Positions 25,720 to 34,215 of a DNA stretch of 64,000 nucleotides are shown in pieces. The stretch's first letter is position 1. Each line of letters opens with the position of its first letter. This stretch comes from Sandaracinobacteroides hominis (GTDB lineage: Bacteria; Pseudomonadota; Alphaproteobacteria; Sphingomonadales; Sphingomonadaceae). The notes beneath the pieces are model-generated. The model did not search any database. It worked only from the letters and a program-made list of their open reading frames with translations, and had not been told where the DNA came from. The stretch is taken from contig NZ_JADCUC010000005.1 of the NCBI RefSeq assembly GCF_016464365.1, positions 232,916-296,915 on the forward strand, read 5' to 3'. The position numbers and the translations under genes were made by a program.

Positions 25720-27470
25720 TAACGCACCGCCGTGCGGGTGGCGGGGAAGCGCGGCCACTGGTTCTGCGCCACCGAAGTGATGCTGGATTGCTGCTCGGCG
25801 GCACGTCCGGGGGCGCCGGCCACCTCTTTCATCTGGTACATCCAATAGTTCCGCATCACCACTTCGACATAGTGGCGCGTCTCGCGGAAGGGAATGCTTT
25901 CCAGGAACAGCAGCACATCGCCATTGTCCTTCAGGCCGCCGGCGTTCCACTTCTGTACCGAACCGGGCCCGGCGTTATAGGCGGCGATCACCTTCGGCAG
26001 CAGGCCCTGCGTGTAGGGGCTGTCGCGGAGCATCTCCAGATAACTCTGGCCATATTCGACGTTGAAAGACGGGTCAGAAAGCAGGTCGTCGCGATGCTCC
26101 ATGTCCATCGCCTTGGCCAGATCGCGCGCCGTGCCGGGCATGATCTGCATGGCCCCCTTGGCACCAACGCCGGAACGGGCGACGGTGATGAACTTCGATT
26201 CCTGCAGCGCGTGGGCAAACACCAGGCTCTTGTCCACACGCCAGCCGCGCACCGGCTTCCAGTCCGGCGTCGGCAGCCGCGCCGACATCGGCGGCATCAT
26301 TCCCGGCGGCGGGTTCTGCGCCAGCCAATATTGCGTGGCAGGCAGGTTCAGCCGGGCGGAAAGGCGCAGGATCGGCTCATAGGTGTCGTTGGCGGTGGCC
26401 GCCGCCAGATGCCGAAGCTCCCGGTCGGCAAGGCCAAGCTGGCCGATTTCCACCAGCGCGGCAGCCCGCTGCGCACCTGGGTGCATCTTCAGTGTCGTCC
26501 AGTCGGCCTGGATGAAGTCCGGCTCCTTCCAGTCGAAATTCGGCGCCACGCCCAGCACCTGGGAGGCAAGCAGACCATAGAAGCCGTCGCGGTCGCGGGC
26601 GACGGCAGCCTTCAGCCGCTCGGGCGCCATCCACGGCCTTCCGCAGCGCACATGGCTGCGCGCCGCCCAGAAGGCACCTGCCGCGCGGAGGTCAGAGCCT
26701 GCTGTATAGACATTTGAAATCGCATCGAAATATTTCGACGCATCTTCGCAGTCATTCTGCCGGAACGAGGCGAGGCCAGCCACCCAATTGCCCATCGCCG
26801 CCCACTCGCCCTGTCCGTTCGCAGCCCGCACCGCCAGGCGCTTTGCCGTCACATCGTCGAGGTCCAGATAGGCATCCCAGGCCGCCCGTTCGGCCCATTC
26901 GCTGCGCACTTCCGCCGTCAGCGCATTGCCATAGCGATCCAGCAGATTTTCCACTTCCGAAGGTGCATTGGCCGAAATCGCCGCCTTGGCGGCCGTGGCG
27001 AATTCGGTATCGGCGGAGCTCGCGGTGCGGGCGCTGCGGGGCCCCAGCGGCGGCGTCAGGCGAACCGGCGTGAGTTGTTTCACATGCGCGAGCGGGGGCA
27101 GGGTGGTGGCCCCGGCCTTGCGCGCCAGCCCGGCGATTGCAGAGGCCTGCGGGCCGTCCGGATTGGATTCCAGCCAGGCGACCAGTCGCATCATTCCGGC
27201 GCCCGATCCTTGCGCGATCAGGATCTGCGCCTCGGCCGTGGGGTGCAGCACGCCGCGCGGCATGGCGGCCAGTTCGTCCGACGCTGCGGAGGCTTTTCCG
27301 GCGTCTATCAATTTGAAAATACGCGTATATTGTTCGCGTTGTGCAGTCGAAAGCTGGGCCGGAACCGATCGTTCGGCGGCCGAAAGAGGCCGTGTCGCGG
27401 TAACCTCGATGGTCTCCTGCGCATGGGCGGAGGAAGCGACCAGCGCCGCAGCAAGAAGGAAGGCGCGCAT
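25719..27470 (-). CDS. Soluble lytic murein transglycosylase
   Basis: Cleaves peptidoglycan glycan strands with formation of 1,6-anhydro ends in the periplasm. The 583-aa protein has a signal peptide (MRAFLLAAALVASSAHAQ), a long alpha-helical superhelix region (residues 50-400) and a C-terminal SLT domain with the catalytic Glu in ALQESKFITVARSGVGAKGA, then MQIMPGTARDLAK and VIAAYNAGPGSVQKW. The ATG at 27470 overlaps the upstream uracil-DNA glycosylase stop (TGATG). Confidence 0.95.
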   Translation of the reverse strand: MRAFLLAAALVASSAHAQETIEVTATRPLSAAERSVPAQLSTAQREQYTRIFKLIDAGKASAASDELAAMPRGVLHPTAEAQILIAQGSGAGMMRLVAWLESNPDGPQASAIAGLARKAGATTLPPLAHVKQLTPVRLTPPLGPRSARTASSADTEFATAAKAAISANAPSEVENLLDRYGNALTAEVRSEWAERAAWDAYLDLDDVTAKRLAVRAANGQGEWAAMGNWVAGLASFRQNDCEDASKYFDAISNVYTAGSDLRAAGAFWAARSHVRCGRPWMAPERLKAAVARDRDGFYGLLASQVLGVAPNFDWKEPDFIQADWTTLKMHPGAQRAAALVEIGQLGLADRELRHLAAATANDTYEPILRLSARLNLPATQYWLAQNPPPGMMPPMSARLPTPDWKPVRGWRVDKSLVFAHALQESKFITVARSGVGAKGAMQIMPGTARDLAKAMDMEHRDDLLSDPSFNVEYGQSYLEMLRDSPYTQGLLPKVIAAYNAGPGSVQKWNAGGLKDNGDVLLFLESIPFRETRHYVEVVMRNYWMYQMKEVAGAPGRAAEQQSSITSVAQNQWPRFPATRTAVR

Positions 27471-28186
27471 CAATTGAGCAATCGTTTACGGAAGGCCAGC
27501 AGGTCGGCCCAGGCGTTCACCTTTTCCTCGGGCCGGCGCAGCAGATAGGCCGGATTGAAAGTCGCCAGTGCAGGGGCATCGCCCACCTGCAGCCACTGGC
27601 CGCGAATCTTCGAGATGGCAATCGTTTCGCCGGCCAGCGCCTGCACCGGATTTTGCCCCAGCAGCAGCATCAGGCGCGGCGGCGCCAACCGCAGATGCGC
27701 CTGCAGCAAGGGCATCGCAGCAGCGATATCCTCAGGTGCCGGGGTTCCGGGCACCCGCCGCTCGGGGCAGAGCAGGGTGATATAGACCCGGGAACGATCC
27801 AGTCCGATGGCGGCCAGCATCCGGTCCAGCAGCAGCCCGGCCGGGCCGGTGAACGGGCGGCCGGTGCGCAGGTCCTCGGCAGAAGGCGCTTCGCCGACGA
27901 TCCATAGGCCCGATTGCGGGTTTCCGTCAGCAAAGGGCGCACCCTTGCGGACCATCGCCCGCAGATCGTCCAGCGTCTGGGCCGTGGCATAGGCATCTGT
28001 ACGGGCTGGGGCCGGCCTTCGCTCAATCGCCGCCGGCTGCGCTGCCGGGACAGCCGCTTCGGGCACAAACCAGCTTTCGGGGATATCCCCGACCAGCGTG
28101 TCCACCCCGGAGAGCTTCCACCAATCCAGCAATGCAGCAACAGCCGCCGGCGTTTCCACCTGCGAACCACTATGACCCTCTTGCAT
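27470..28186 (-). CDS. Family 4-like uracil-DNA glycosylase
   Basis: A 238-aa protein of the UDG superfamily. GLWIVGEAPSAEDLRTGRPF and TGPAGLLLDRML match motif A of family 4. The second site normally read as HPSYLLR is here FNPAYLLRRP, with Asn replacing His. Only one Cys is present (LLCPERRVPGTPAP), so the four-Cys Fe-S site of canonical family 4 enzymes is absent. It is therefore a diverged member and repair activity on uracil is not certain. The ATG at 28186 is preferred to the TTG at 28198. Confidence 0.82.
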   Translation of the reverse strand: MQEGHSGSQVETPAAVAALLDWWKLSGVDTLVGDIPESWFVPEAAVPAAQPAAIERRPAPARTDAYATAQTLDDLRAMVRKGAPFADGNPQSGLWIVGEAPSAEDLRTGRPFTGPAGLLLDRMLAAIGLDRSRVYITLLCPERRVPGTPAPEDIAAAMPLLQAHLRLAPPRLMLLLGQNPVQALAGETIAISKIRGQWLQVGDAPALATFNPAYLLRRPEEKVNAWADLLAFRKRLLN

Positions 28187-28320
28187 AGTCCGCGACAATT
28201 GGCAGGGTTCGTCTGGCGGTCAACCCCGGCATATGCCGGTCGTGGTCATTTCGGGTTGAAAACCCGTGACACTGCGATGAATAGAGGCCCACTGGCCTGA
28301 CGAGAGGGAAGTGAACCCGG

Positions 28321-29973
28321 ATGAGCGAACGTGAAGCAATGCCGTATGACCTGGTGATCGTGGGCGCCGGCCCCGCCGGGCTGTCGGCCGCCATCAGGGC
28401 GAAGCAGGTGGCAGCCGAAAAGGGGCTGGAGCTTTCGGTCTGCGTGCTGGAAAAGGGCTCGGAAGTGGGCGCCCATATCCTCTCGGGGGCCGTTGTCGAT
28501 CCGAAGGCGCTGAACGAGTTGATCCCGGACTGGAAGGAACAGGGCTGCCCGATGGCCGAAACGCCGGTGACGGAAAACCATCACTGGCTGCTCAGCAAGA
28601 CCGGCAAATTCGACATGCCGCACTGGGTGACGCCGAAGTTCCTGCACAATGAAGGCACCTATACAGGAAGCCTCGGCAATCTGTGCCGCTGGCTGGCCGG
28701 CCAGGCGGAAGCGCTGGGCGTGGAAATCTTCCCGGGTTTCGCGGCGGCCGAGATCCTCTATCACGAGGACGGTAGCGTGAAGGGCGTGGCGACGGGCGAC
28801 ATGGGCGTCCTCCGCGACGGCAGCCATGGCCCCAACTATCAGCCGGGGCTGGAGCTGCACGCGAAATACACCTTCTTTGCTGAAGGCGCGCGCGGCCACC
28901 TGACCAAGCAGCTGATCCACCGCTTCGATCTTCGCAAGGATTGCGAGCCGCAGATTTATGGCATTGGAATCAAGGAGTTGTGGGATATAGATCCAGCCAG
29001 GCACGTCCCCGGCCGGGTGATCCACAGCCAGGGCTGGCCGCTGACCGATGCCAATGGCGGCGGCTTCCTCTATCATCAGGCCAACAACCAGGTGGCGCTC
29101 GGCTTCGTGGTGTGGCTGGGCTATCGCAACCCGCACCTCAGCCCGTTCGACGAAATGCAGCGCTGGAAGACGCACCCGGCAGTGAAGGAAATCCTGACCG
29201 GCGGCCGCCGCGTTTCCTATGGCGCCCGCGCCATCAGCGACGGCGGCTGGCAATCGGTGCCGAAGCTGGTGGTTCCGGGGGCAGCCCTGGTCGGATGCGC
29301 GGCGGGCTTCCTGAACGTGCCGCGGATCAAGGGCAGCCACACTGCCATGAAGAGCGGGATGATGGCGGCGGAAGCGGCGGTCGACGCCATCGCCAGCCAA
29401 CGCCACAGCGACGAGCTTTCCGCCTATCCGGCCGCCTATGAAGCGAGCTGGGTGGAAAAGGAGCTGTCGGTCGTCCGCAACGTCGAGCCGCTGATGGCGA
29501 AGTTCGGGCCGGTCATCGGCACGGCGCTGGGTGGCATCACCATGTGGCTGGAGAATTGGGGCCTGAAACTGCCCTTCACGCTGGGGCATACGCCGGACAA
29601 CGAGAAGATCTGGCGCAAGGAAGCCTGCCATCCGATCGACTATCCGAAGCCCGATGGCGTGTTCAGCTTTGACAAGCTGACGAGCGTCTTCCTGTCGAAT
29701 ACCAACCACGAGGAAGATCAGCCCTGCCACCTGCAGCTGAAGGATCCGACGGTTCCGATCCGCATCAACCTGCCGCTGTATGACGAGCCGGCGCAGCGCT
29801 ATTGCCCGGCGGGGGTCTATGAAGTGGTGGGCGAGGAGATCGGCGAACCCAGGTTCCAGATCAATCCGCAGAACTGCGTGCACTGCAAGACGTGCGACAT
29901 CAAGGACCCGACGCAGAATATCAACTGGGTTGTGCCGGAGGGCGGCGGCGGGCCGAACTATCCCAACATGTAG
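28321..29973 (+). CDS. etfD: Electron transfer flavoprotein-ubiquinone oxidoreductase
   Basis: Passes electrons from ETF to ubiquinone at the inner membrane during fatty-acid and amino-acid oxidation. The 550-aa protein has an N-terminal FAD fold (VIVGAGPAGLSAAIRAKQ), the ETF-QO stretches SGAVVDPKALNELIPDW and GCAAGFLNVPRIKGSHTAMK, and a C-terminal 4Fe-4S domain (RYCPAGVYEV, NCVHCKTCDIKDP, then QNINWVVPEGGGGPNYPNM). It is a single-gene unit ending in a long perfect hairpin. Confidence 0.98.
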   Translation: MSEREAMPYDLVIVGAGPAGLSAAIRAKQVAAEKGLELSVCVLEKGSEVGAHILSGAVVDPKALNELIPDWKEQGCPMAETPVTENHHWLLSKTGKFDMPHWVTPKFLHNEGTYTGSLGNLCRWLAGQAEALGVEIFPGFAAAEILYHEDGSVKGVATGDMGVLRDGSHGPNYQPGLELHAKYTFFAEGARGHLTKQLIHRFDLRKDCEPQIYGIGIKELWDIDPARHVPGRVIHSQGWPLTDANGGGFLYHQANNQVALGFVVWLGYRNPHLSPFDEMQRWKTHPAVKEILTGGRRVSYGARAISDGGWQSVPKLVVPGAALVGCAAGFLNVPRIKGSHTAMKSGMMAAEAAVDAIASQRHSDELSAYPAAYEASWVEKELSVVRNVEPLMAKFGPVIGTALGGITMWLENWGLKLPFTLGHTPDNEKIWRKEACHPIDYPKPDGVFSFDKLTSVFLSNTNHEEDQPCHLQLKDPTVPIRINLPLYDEPAQRYCPAGVYEVVGEEIGEPRFQINPQNCVHCKTCDIKDPTQNINWVVPEGGGGPNYPNM

Positions 29974-29975
29974 GC

Positions 29976-30010
29976 GGCTGTGCGTTAGCGCAACGCGCTA
30001 ACGCACAGCC
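29976..30010. terminator. 16-bp perfect hairpin after etfD
   Basis: GGCTGTGCGTTAGCGC (29976-29991), loop AAC, GCGCTAACGCACAGCC (29995-30010). It starts 2 bp after the etfD stop. It is followed by TCGCCG without T-run, so it may act as a processing barrier or factor-dependent terminator. It shares the core TTAGCGC-NNN-GCGCTAA with a hairpin after ftsK. Confidence 0.7.
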
Positions 30011-30095
30011 TCGCCGAAATGTCGGCCGGCGGGGCGGCGGTTATCAGCCCGCCGAACCCGACCGGCGCAGACTTTGCTGCCGGCCGGTAAAGACA

Positions 30096-30115
30096 ATTGT
30101 TCCACGTGGAACAAT
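30096..30115. promoter_or_regulatory. parS: parS-like centromere site 1
   Basis: A perfect 20-bp palindrome with core TGTTCCACGTGGAACA, which matches the bacterial parS consensus (TGTTNCACGTGNAACA) bound by chromosomal ParB. A second copy lies 37 bp away. Confidence 0.88.
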
Positions 30116-30132
30116 CCAATGTGGTTACAAAC

Positions 30133-30152
30133 ATTGTTCCACGTGGAACAAT
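30133..30152. promoter_or_regulatory. parS: parS-like centromere site 2
   Basis: An identical 20-bp palindrome with core TGTTCCACGTGGAACA (30135-30150). Paired chromosomal parS sites normally lie near the replication origin, so this part of the chromosome is probably origin-proximal. Confidence 0.88.
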
Positions 30153-30200
30153 CCTACACGCAGGAATTTCAAAAACTTACGCGAAACGGCTGTAGGAAAA

Positions 30201-31088
30201 TCACGTCGAAAGAGGCGCTTTCAAAGCCCATCTCAGCACCATGCTCATACCCCCGGCACCCGCCCGCACCACGGGCGTCGCCAGCCCCGGCCCCGAAAAG
30301 CCGTGCATCCGCCGCGCCCAATCCGGAAGCAGGTCGATACCGGCCTCCACCAGCAGCCGCTGCGCGGGTGCGGCAGCAGGGGAGGGTGGCGGCGCCGTCA
30401 GCATCAGGCGCGAAACCTCGCGGGTTCGATCATCCACCCGCAGCTCCGGGCGCATGGATCGAATATAGTCTATCGCCCCGGCCCGCGTTTCCGGCACCGG
30501 AGCGGCGCCGAGCAGCCGCGAAACCTCCGCCATCTCCGCCATGTAGCGATCCTGATCGCGGCGGCGCATCAGCGGATCGCGATAGCGCATCCAGGCGCCG
30601 AGAAAGGACAGCGCCTCGACCGCGCCGACAAAGGCCAGCAGGCCAGGATCGGCAGCGCGGTAGGCTGTGCCATCGGGCAGCAGGCCTTCCACCCGGTCGT
30701 GAATGCTGCGCACGCGGGCAATCGCTACTTCGGCGGCGTGCTTCTCGCCAAAGGTCGTGACAGCGATGAAGGCGGCTGTGCGGCGCAGGCGGCCGCCCAT
30801 ATCGTCGCGGAAATTGGAGAAATCCCAGACGCCGGCCAGTGCCTTTGGGTGCAGCATCTGCAGCAGCAGCGAGGAAATGCCGCCGATCATCATGGTGGTG
30901 ACGTCGGCATGCACATCGAACGCGACGGAGCCCGGCGGCAACAGCCGGGCATCCTGTCGCGCCGGCGTCACTTTTCGCCCGGACGGGTCGGCAAAGCTCG
31001 CGCGGACTTGTGCCGCAATCCGGTCTCTCAGCGCCATTACGCCATGATGGGGGAAAACGGCGCCGCGGCCAAGGAGAGGGTCCGCCAT
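30201..31088 (-). CDS. MpaB-family oxygenase (DUF2236)
   Basis: A 295-aa all-helical protein of the oxygenase MpaB/rubber oxygenase group, which may bind haem b. Visible features are the N-terminal DVTTMMIGGISSLLLQMLHP, the segment FSNFRDDMGGRLRRTAAFIA, and VRSIHDRVEGLLPDGTAYRA with its conserved His. In this family, members cleave carbon-carbon double bonds, but most are uncharacterised. The ATG at 31088 is chosen over a TTG at 31097. The gene is monocistronic and faces the parS pair. Confidence 0.85.
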   Translation of the reverse strand: MADPLLGRGAVFPHHGVMALRDRIAAQVRASFADPSGRKVTPARQDARLLPPGSVAFDVHADVTTMMIGGISSLLLQMLHPKALAGVWDFSNFRDDMGGRLRRTAAFIAVTTFGEKHAAEVAIARVRSIHDRVEGLLPDGTAYRAADPGLLAFVGAVEALSFLGAWMRYRDPLMRRRDQDRYMAEMAEVSRLLGAAPVPETRAGAIDYIRSMRPELRVDDRTREVSRLMLTAPPPSPAAAPAQRLLVEAGIDLLPDWARRMHGFSGPGLATPVVRAGAGGMSMVLRWALKAPLST

Positions 31089-31220
31089 GTTGGTCAACGA
31101 AGTCTCTGTTGAAGGGAAACCGGCTGCAAGAGAGCGCGAGTTATTGGGATTTCAGGCTGACTACAGACGTTTAGGCCAGATCGTGCTAGATTTTCAGCAT
31201 CTGACAGCAGGGGAAATGCC

Positions 31221-31355
31221 ATGCCGGAAGGGAAATCGCTGTTCGATCGCGTGGAGATCGAGCCGAAAGCGACGTCCGCAGTCGGAATATTGGTGGTGGG
31301 TGTCGTGCTGGGCTTGTTGCTGGCGGCGGCTGTCGCAGTCGCAAAGACGCGCTGA
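31221..31355 (+). CDS. Small single-helix membrane protein, 44 aa
   Basis: Family not recognised. ATG 31221 opens a frame reading MPEGKSLFDRVEIEPKATSA, then one membrane helix VGILVVGVVLGLLLAAAVAV and the tail AKTR. A CAGGGG ribosome site lies 6 bp upstream (31208-31213). A 7-bp perfect hairpin (CGGCAGC, AAA, GCTGCCG; 31363-31379) follows the stop by 7 bp. The design is that of a small inner-membrane protein with a cytoplasmic N-terminus. Confidence 0.65.
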   Translation: MPEGKSLFDRVEIEPKATSAVGILVVGVVLGLLLAAAVAVAKTR

Positions 31356-31495
31356 CAGCGGCCGGCAGCAAAGCTGCCGAGTCCGCTGGGGAGAGATAAA
31401 AGGGAAGAAGTTGCGGGCGAAGCCCGCTCGTCGGACGGGTTCGGCGGGTTGAGACCCGCCGCCCCGCCGGCCGGGCCTGCAATCGAGTCTATGAG

Positions 31496-31512
31496 TTAGC
31501 GCTGCGCGCTAA
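31496..31512. terminator. Hairpin after ftsK, related to the one after etfD
   Basis: TTAGCGC (31496-31502), loop TGC, GCGCTAA (31506-31512). It abuts the ftsK stop codon (31513-31515). It shares both 7-bp arms with the core of the etfD hairpin, although the loops differ. Confidence 0.6.
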
Positions 31513-33894
31513 TCACAGCCGATTTCCGGCCTCATCCATCAGCACTTCGCGGCGGCCGACATGATCCGGCGAGGAGACAAGCCCCATTTCCTCCATCTGG
31601 TCGATCAGGCGGGCGGCGCTGTTGTAGCCGATGCGCAGCTGGCGCTGCAGGTAGCTGATGGTGGCCTTGCGGCTGGTGGCGACCACCTGGATTGCCTGCG
31701 AAAGGATGTCGCCGTCGCCGGCAACGGCCATCTTGCCTTCGCCGCGGGCAGCGCCGGGGCCGGCCAGCAGGTCGCCGCCTTCGGGTTCCTCGGTGACGGC
31801 GCCGATATAGTCGGGCGAGCCTTGCGCCTTCCAGTGCTTTGCCACTTCCTCGACTTCTTCATCGGAGACGAAGGGGCCGTGCACGCGGACGCACTGCTTG
31901 CCGCCGGGCATGTAGAGCATGTCGCCCTTGCCCAGCAGCTGCTCGGCGCCCATTTCGCCCAGGATCGTGCGGCTGTCGATCTTGCTGGTTACCTGGAAGC
32001 TGATGCGGGTGGGCAGGTTGGCCTTGATCACGCCGGTGATGACGTCGACCGAGGGGCGCTGCGTCGCCATGATGAGGTGGATGCCGGCGGCGCGGGCCTT
32101 TTGCGCGAGGCGCTGGATCAGGAATTCGACTTCCTTGCCGGCCGTCATCATCAGGTCGGCGAGCTCGTCCACCACGACCACGATCAGCGGCAGCGGCTCC
32201 AGCGGCAGCGAGACATCCTCGAACTCGGGCTTGCCTTCCTCGTCCCAGCCGGTCTGCACGCGCTTTACGAAAGGCTTGCCGGCCTTCTGCGCCTCGCGGA
32301 CCTTTTCATTGTAGCCGCTCAAGGAGCGCACGTTGATGTGCGCCATGTTGCGATAGCGGTCTTCCATCTGCTCGACTGCCCATTTGAGGGCGCGGATGGC
32401 CTTGGTCGGCTCGGTGACGACCGGTGCCAGCAGGTGCGGGATATCGTCATAGACGCTGAGTTCCAGCATCTTGGGATCGATCATGATCATCCGGCACTGG
32501 TCCGGGCGGAGCCGGTAGAGCAGCGACAGGATCATGGCGTTGAGGCCGACGGATTTGCCCGAGCCGGTGGTGCCGGCAATCAGCAGGTGCGGCATGGGGG
32601 CGAGATCGGCAACGACGGGGGCGCCGGAAATGTCCTTGCCCAGGATCATCGGCAGGGTGGCGGCGGAATTCTGGAAATTGTCGGCGGCGAGCAGCTCGGA
32701 AAGCGACACCATTTCCCGCTTCATGTTGGGGAGCTCGATGCCGATGACGTTGCGGCCGGGGATGACGGCGACGCGGGCGGAAACCGCGCTCATCGAACGG
32801 GCGATATCGTCGGCGAGGCCGATGACGCGGCTGGCCTTGATGCCGGCGGCCGGCTCCAGTTCGTAGAGGGTAACGACGGGGCCCTGGGCCAAGCCGACGA
32901 TGCGGCCCTTCACGCCATAATCGTCGAGCACGACTTCCAGCAGCCGGGCGTTCTGCTCCAGCGCGGCTTCATCGAGGCCGACCGAAGGTCCGCGCGGCGG
33001 CGGTTTCAGCAGGCTGAGCGGTGGCAGGTCGGCGCGGTCGCCCAGTTGCAGGCTCGTCTGGCGGCCGGGCTCCACCTTGGGCGGGCTGGGGCGCGGCGCC
33101 GGGCCGGCGATGCGGCGGGTGGGGGCCTCGGGCTCGATATCCTCTGGCGGGAGCGGGTTTTGTCGCGCCGGGCGCGCCTGCGGACGGGCGGCAGCGGGGC
33201 GATAGGGTTCGTCCTCCTCGGCCTCCTCCTCGTCGTAGCTGCGGCGGAAGCTGATGAGGCCCGAGACCGCCGCCAGCTCCTCCCGGTTGATGCCCAGCCC
33301 CCAGACAAACAGCCAGAGTGCGCCGAGGCCAGAGGCAAGCGCGAATCCGATGGCGGCAAGTGCGGGATCGAAGCCTTGCGGCCAGGGGAGGGTGGAGACG
33401 ATGTGCGCGGCCGCAAGCCCGGCGACGCCGCCGGCGCCTGCATCCAGAGGGCCGATGGGCGCGGGCCAGGCAAGACCAAGCGCGGCGGAACCGATCAGCA
33501 TTGCCGCCAGCGTGAGCAGGGCAGAACGGCGCGGATGGCGGATGGGGCGGGCGACGATCAGCCGGACGCCCCAGGCAAGAAAGATCGGGATCAGCAGGAT
33601 AGCGGCGAGGCCGAAGCCCTGCAGGACCAGGTCGGCAAACCAGGCGCCGGGGCGGCCAAGCAGGTTGAGCGGCGCGGCGTCGGTGGCGCTGTTCATGGAC
33701 GGGTCTGAGGGGTGATAGCTGAGGAGCGCGGCGGCGAGCGAGAGGCCGAGGGCGGCCAGCGCCATCCCGGCGAACACGCGCAGAAAGGCGCGGCCGAACG
33801 CGCGCAGGCGGTCAGCCAAAGCCGGGCCGCCGGCTTCCTTTCGCGAACGTCGCCACGGGGCGGCATCCATCAGCGATTGATAGGTCGTTGCCAC
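31513..33894 (-). CDS. ftsK: DNA translocase FtsK
   Basis: Septum-located DNA pump that clears the chromosome terminus and activates dif recombination. The 793-aa protein has four N-terminal membrane helices (residues 30-190), a short Pro-rich linker (RPAAARPQARPARQNPLP), then the motor with Walker A AGTTGSGKSVGLNAMILSLL and Walker B LIVVVVDELADLMM. The C-terminal winged-helix gamma domain (RKATISYLQRQLRIGYNSAA, RLIDQMEEMGLVS) reads KOPS. The start is GTG 33894 with GGGAGG upstream. Linker length is short, as usual in alphaproteobacteria. Confidence 0.97.
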   Translation of the reverse strand: MATTYQSLMDAAPWRRSRKEAGGPALADRLRAFGRAFLRVFAGMALAALGLSLAAALLSYHPSDPSMNSATDAAPLNLLGRPGAWFADLVLQGFGLAAILLIPIFLAWGVRLIVARPIRHPRRSALLTLAAMLIGSAALGLAWPAPIGPLDAGAGGVAGLAAAHIVSTLPWPQGFDPALAAIGFALASGLGALWLFVWGLGINREELAAVSGLISFRRSYDEEEAEEDEPYRPAAARPQARPARQNPLPPEDIEPEAPTRRIAGPAPRPSPPKVEPGRQTSLQLGDRADLPPLSLLKPPPRGPSVGLDEAALEQNARLLEVVLDDYGVKGRIVGLAQGPVVTLYELEPAAGIKASRVIGLADDIARSMSAVSARVAVIPGRNVIGIELPNMKREMVSLSELLAADNFQNSAATLPMILGKDISGAPVVADLAPMPHLLIAGTTGSGKSVGLNAMILSLLYRLRPDQCRMIMIDPKMLELSVYDDIPHLLAPVVTEPTKAIRALKWAVEQMEDRYRNMAHINVRSLSGYNEKVREAQKAGKPFVKRVQTGWDEEGKPEFEDVSLPLEPLPLIVVVVDELADLMMTAGKEVEFLIQRLAQKARAAGIHLIMATQRPSVDVITGVIKANLPTRISFQVTSKIDSRTILGEMGAEQLLGKGDMLYMPGGKQCVRVHGPFVSDEEVEEVAKHWKAQGSPDYIGAVTEEPEGGDLLAGPGAARGEGKMAVAGDGDILSQAIQVVATSRKATISYLQRQLRIGYNSAARLIDQMEEMGLVSSPDHVGRREVLMDEAGNRL

Positions 33895-34043
33895 GCTGCC
33901 TCCCGAAGGGCCGAATGGCCCGCACGTTGCAATCCTTGCCCGGTGGGACTCGCGGCGGTCAAGAGTCTGTTCCCTTTATGTCCCCGATTTTGGTGCGATG
34001 GGCGAGGCGGTGTGGCGCTGTGAGCACGAACGCGCGCATAAAA

Positions 34044-34071
34044 AAGGCCCGGAACCGCAGTCCCGGGCCTT
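34044..34071. promoter_or_regulatory. Hairpin in the leader of the 41-aa ORF; terminator-like on the minus strand
   Basis: AAGGCCCGG (34044-34052) pairs with CCGGGCCTT (34063-34071). On the minus strand it is followed by TTTTATGCG, which gives a terminator shape for leftward transcription. On the plus strand it sits directly before the ribosome site of the small ORF and could be a leader hairpin. Confidence 0.65.
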
Positions 34072-34086
34072 GAAAGGAGAGGACCT

Positions 34087-34212
34087 ATGAAAGTCCCGAA
34101 GCGAGCACAGGAGCCCGAAGGCACCCGCAAATGCCTCTTCAAGAGTTGTGCCAAGTGGTTGCCCAAGTGGTTGCCCAAGTGGTTGCGTAGTGGACATTGG
34201 AAGGCCATGTGA
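34087..34212 (+). CDS. 41-aa cationic Trp-rich small protein with KWLP repeats
   Basis: Family not recognised. ATG 34087 is preceded by AAAGGAGAGG (34073-34082), the strongest ribosome site in this part of the window, at 4 bp. The product is MKVPKRAQEPEGTRKCLFKS followed by CAKWLPKWLPKWLRSGHWKA and a final Met: 11 Lys/Arg against 2 Glu, 4 Trp and 2 Cys. Three perfect 12-bp repeats (34151-34186) encode the KWLP units. A plausible terminator follows 3 bp after the stop. The composition resembles membrane-active cationic peptides. It could also be a regulatory leader peptide; the next gene is ubiH-like. Confidence 0.6.
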   Translation: MKVPKRAQEPEGTRKCLFKSCAKWLPKWLPKWLRSGHWKAM

Positions 34213-34215
34213 CAA

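Noticed and set aside
28246..29883. 545-codon minus-strand frame over etfD
   Set aside because: Antisense to a clear etfD gene; composition is biased and no ribosome site or domain is present.
30091..30155. The CACGTG palindromes as transcription factor operators or a terminator pair
   Set aside because: The 16-bp core equals the ParB consensus too closely, occurs twice with identical flanks, and has no T-run.
31561..33708. 715-codon plus-strand frame over ftsK
   Set aside because: Exact antisense of ftsK third-position GC bias; no family features.
34087..34212. 41-aa ORF as a trp attenuator leader peptide
   Set aside because: Four Trp codons and a following terminator recall attenuation, but the Trp codons are spread over a repeat and the next gene is UbiH-like, not tryptophan synthesis.
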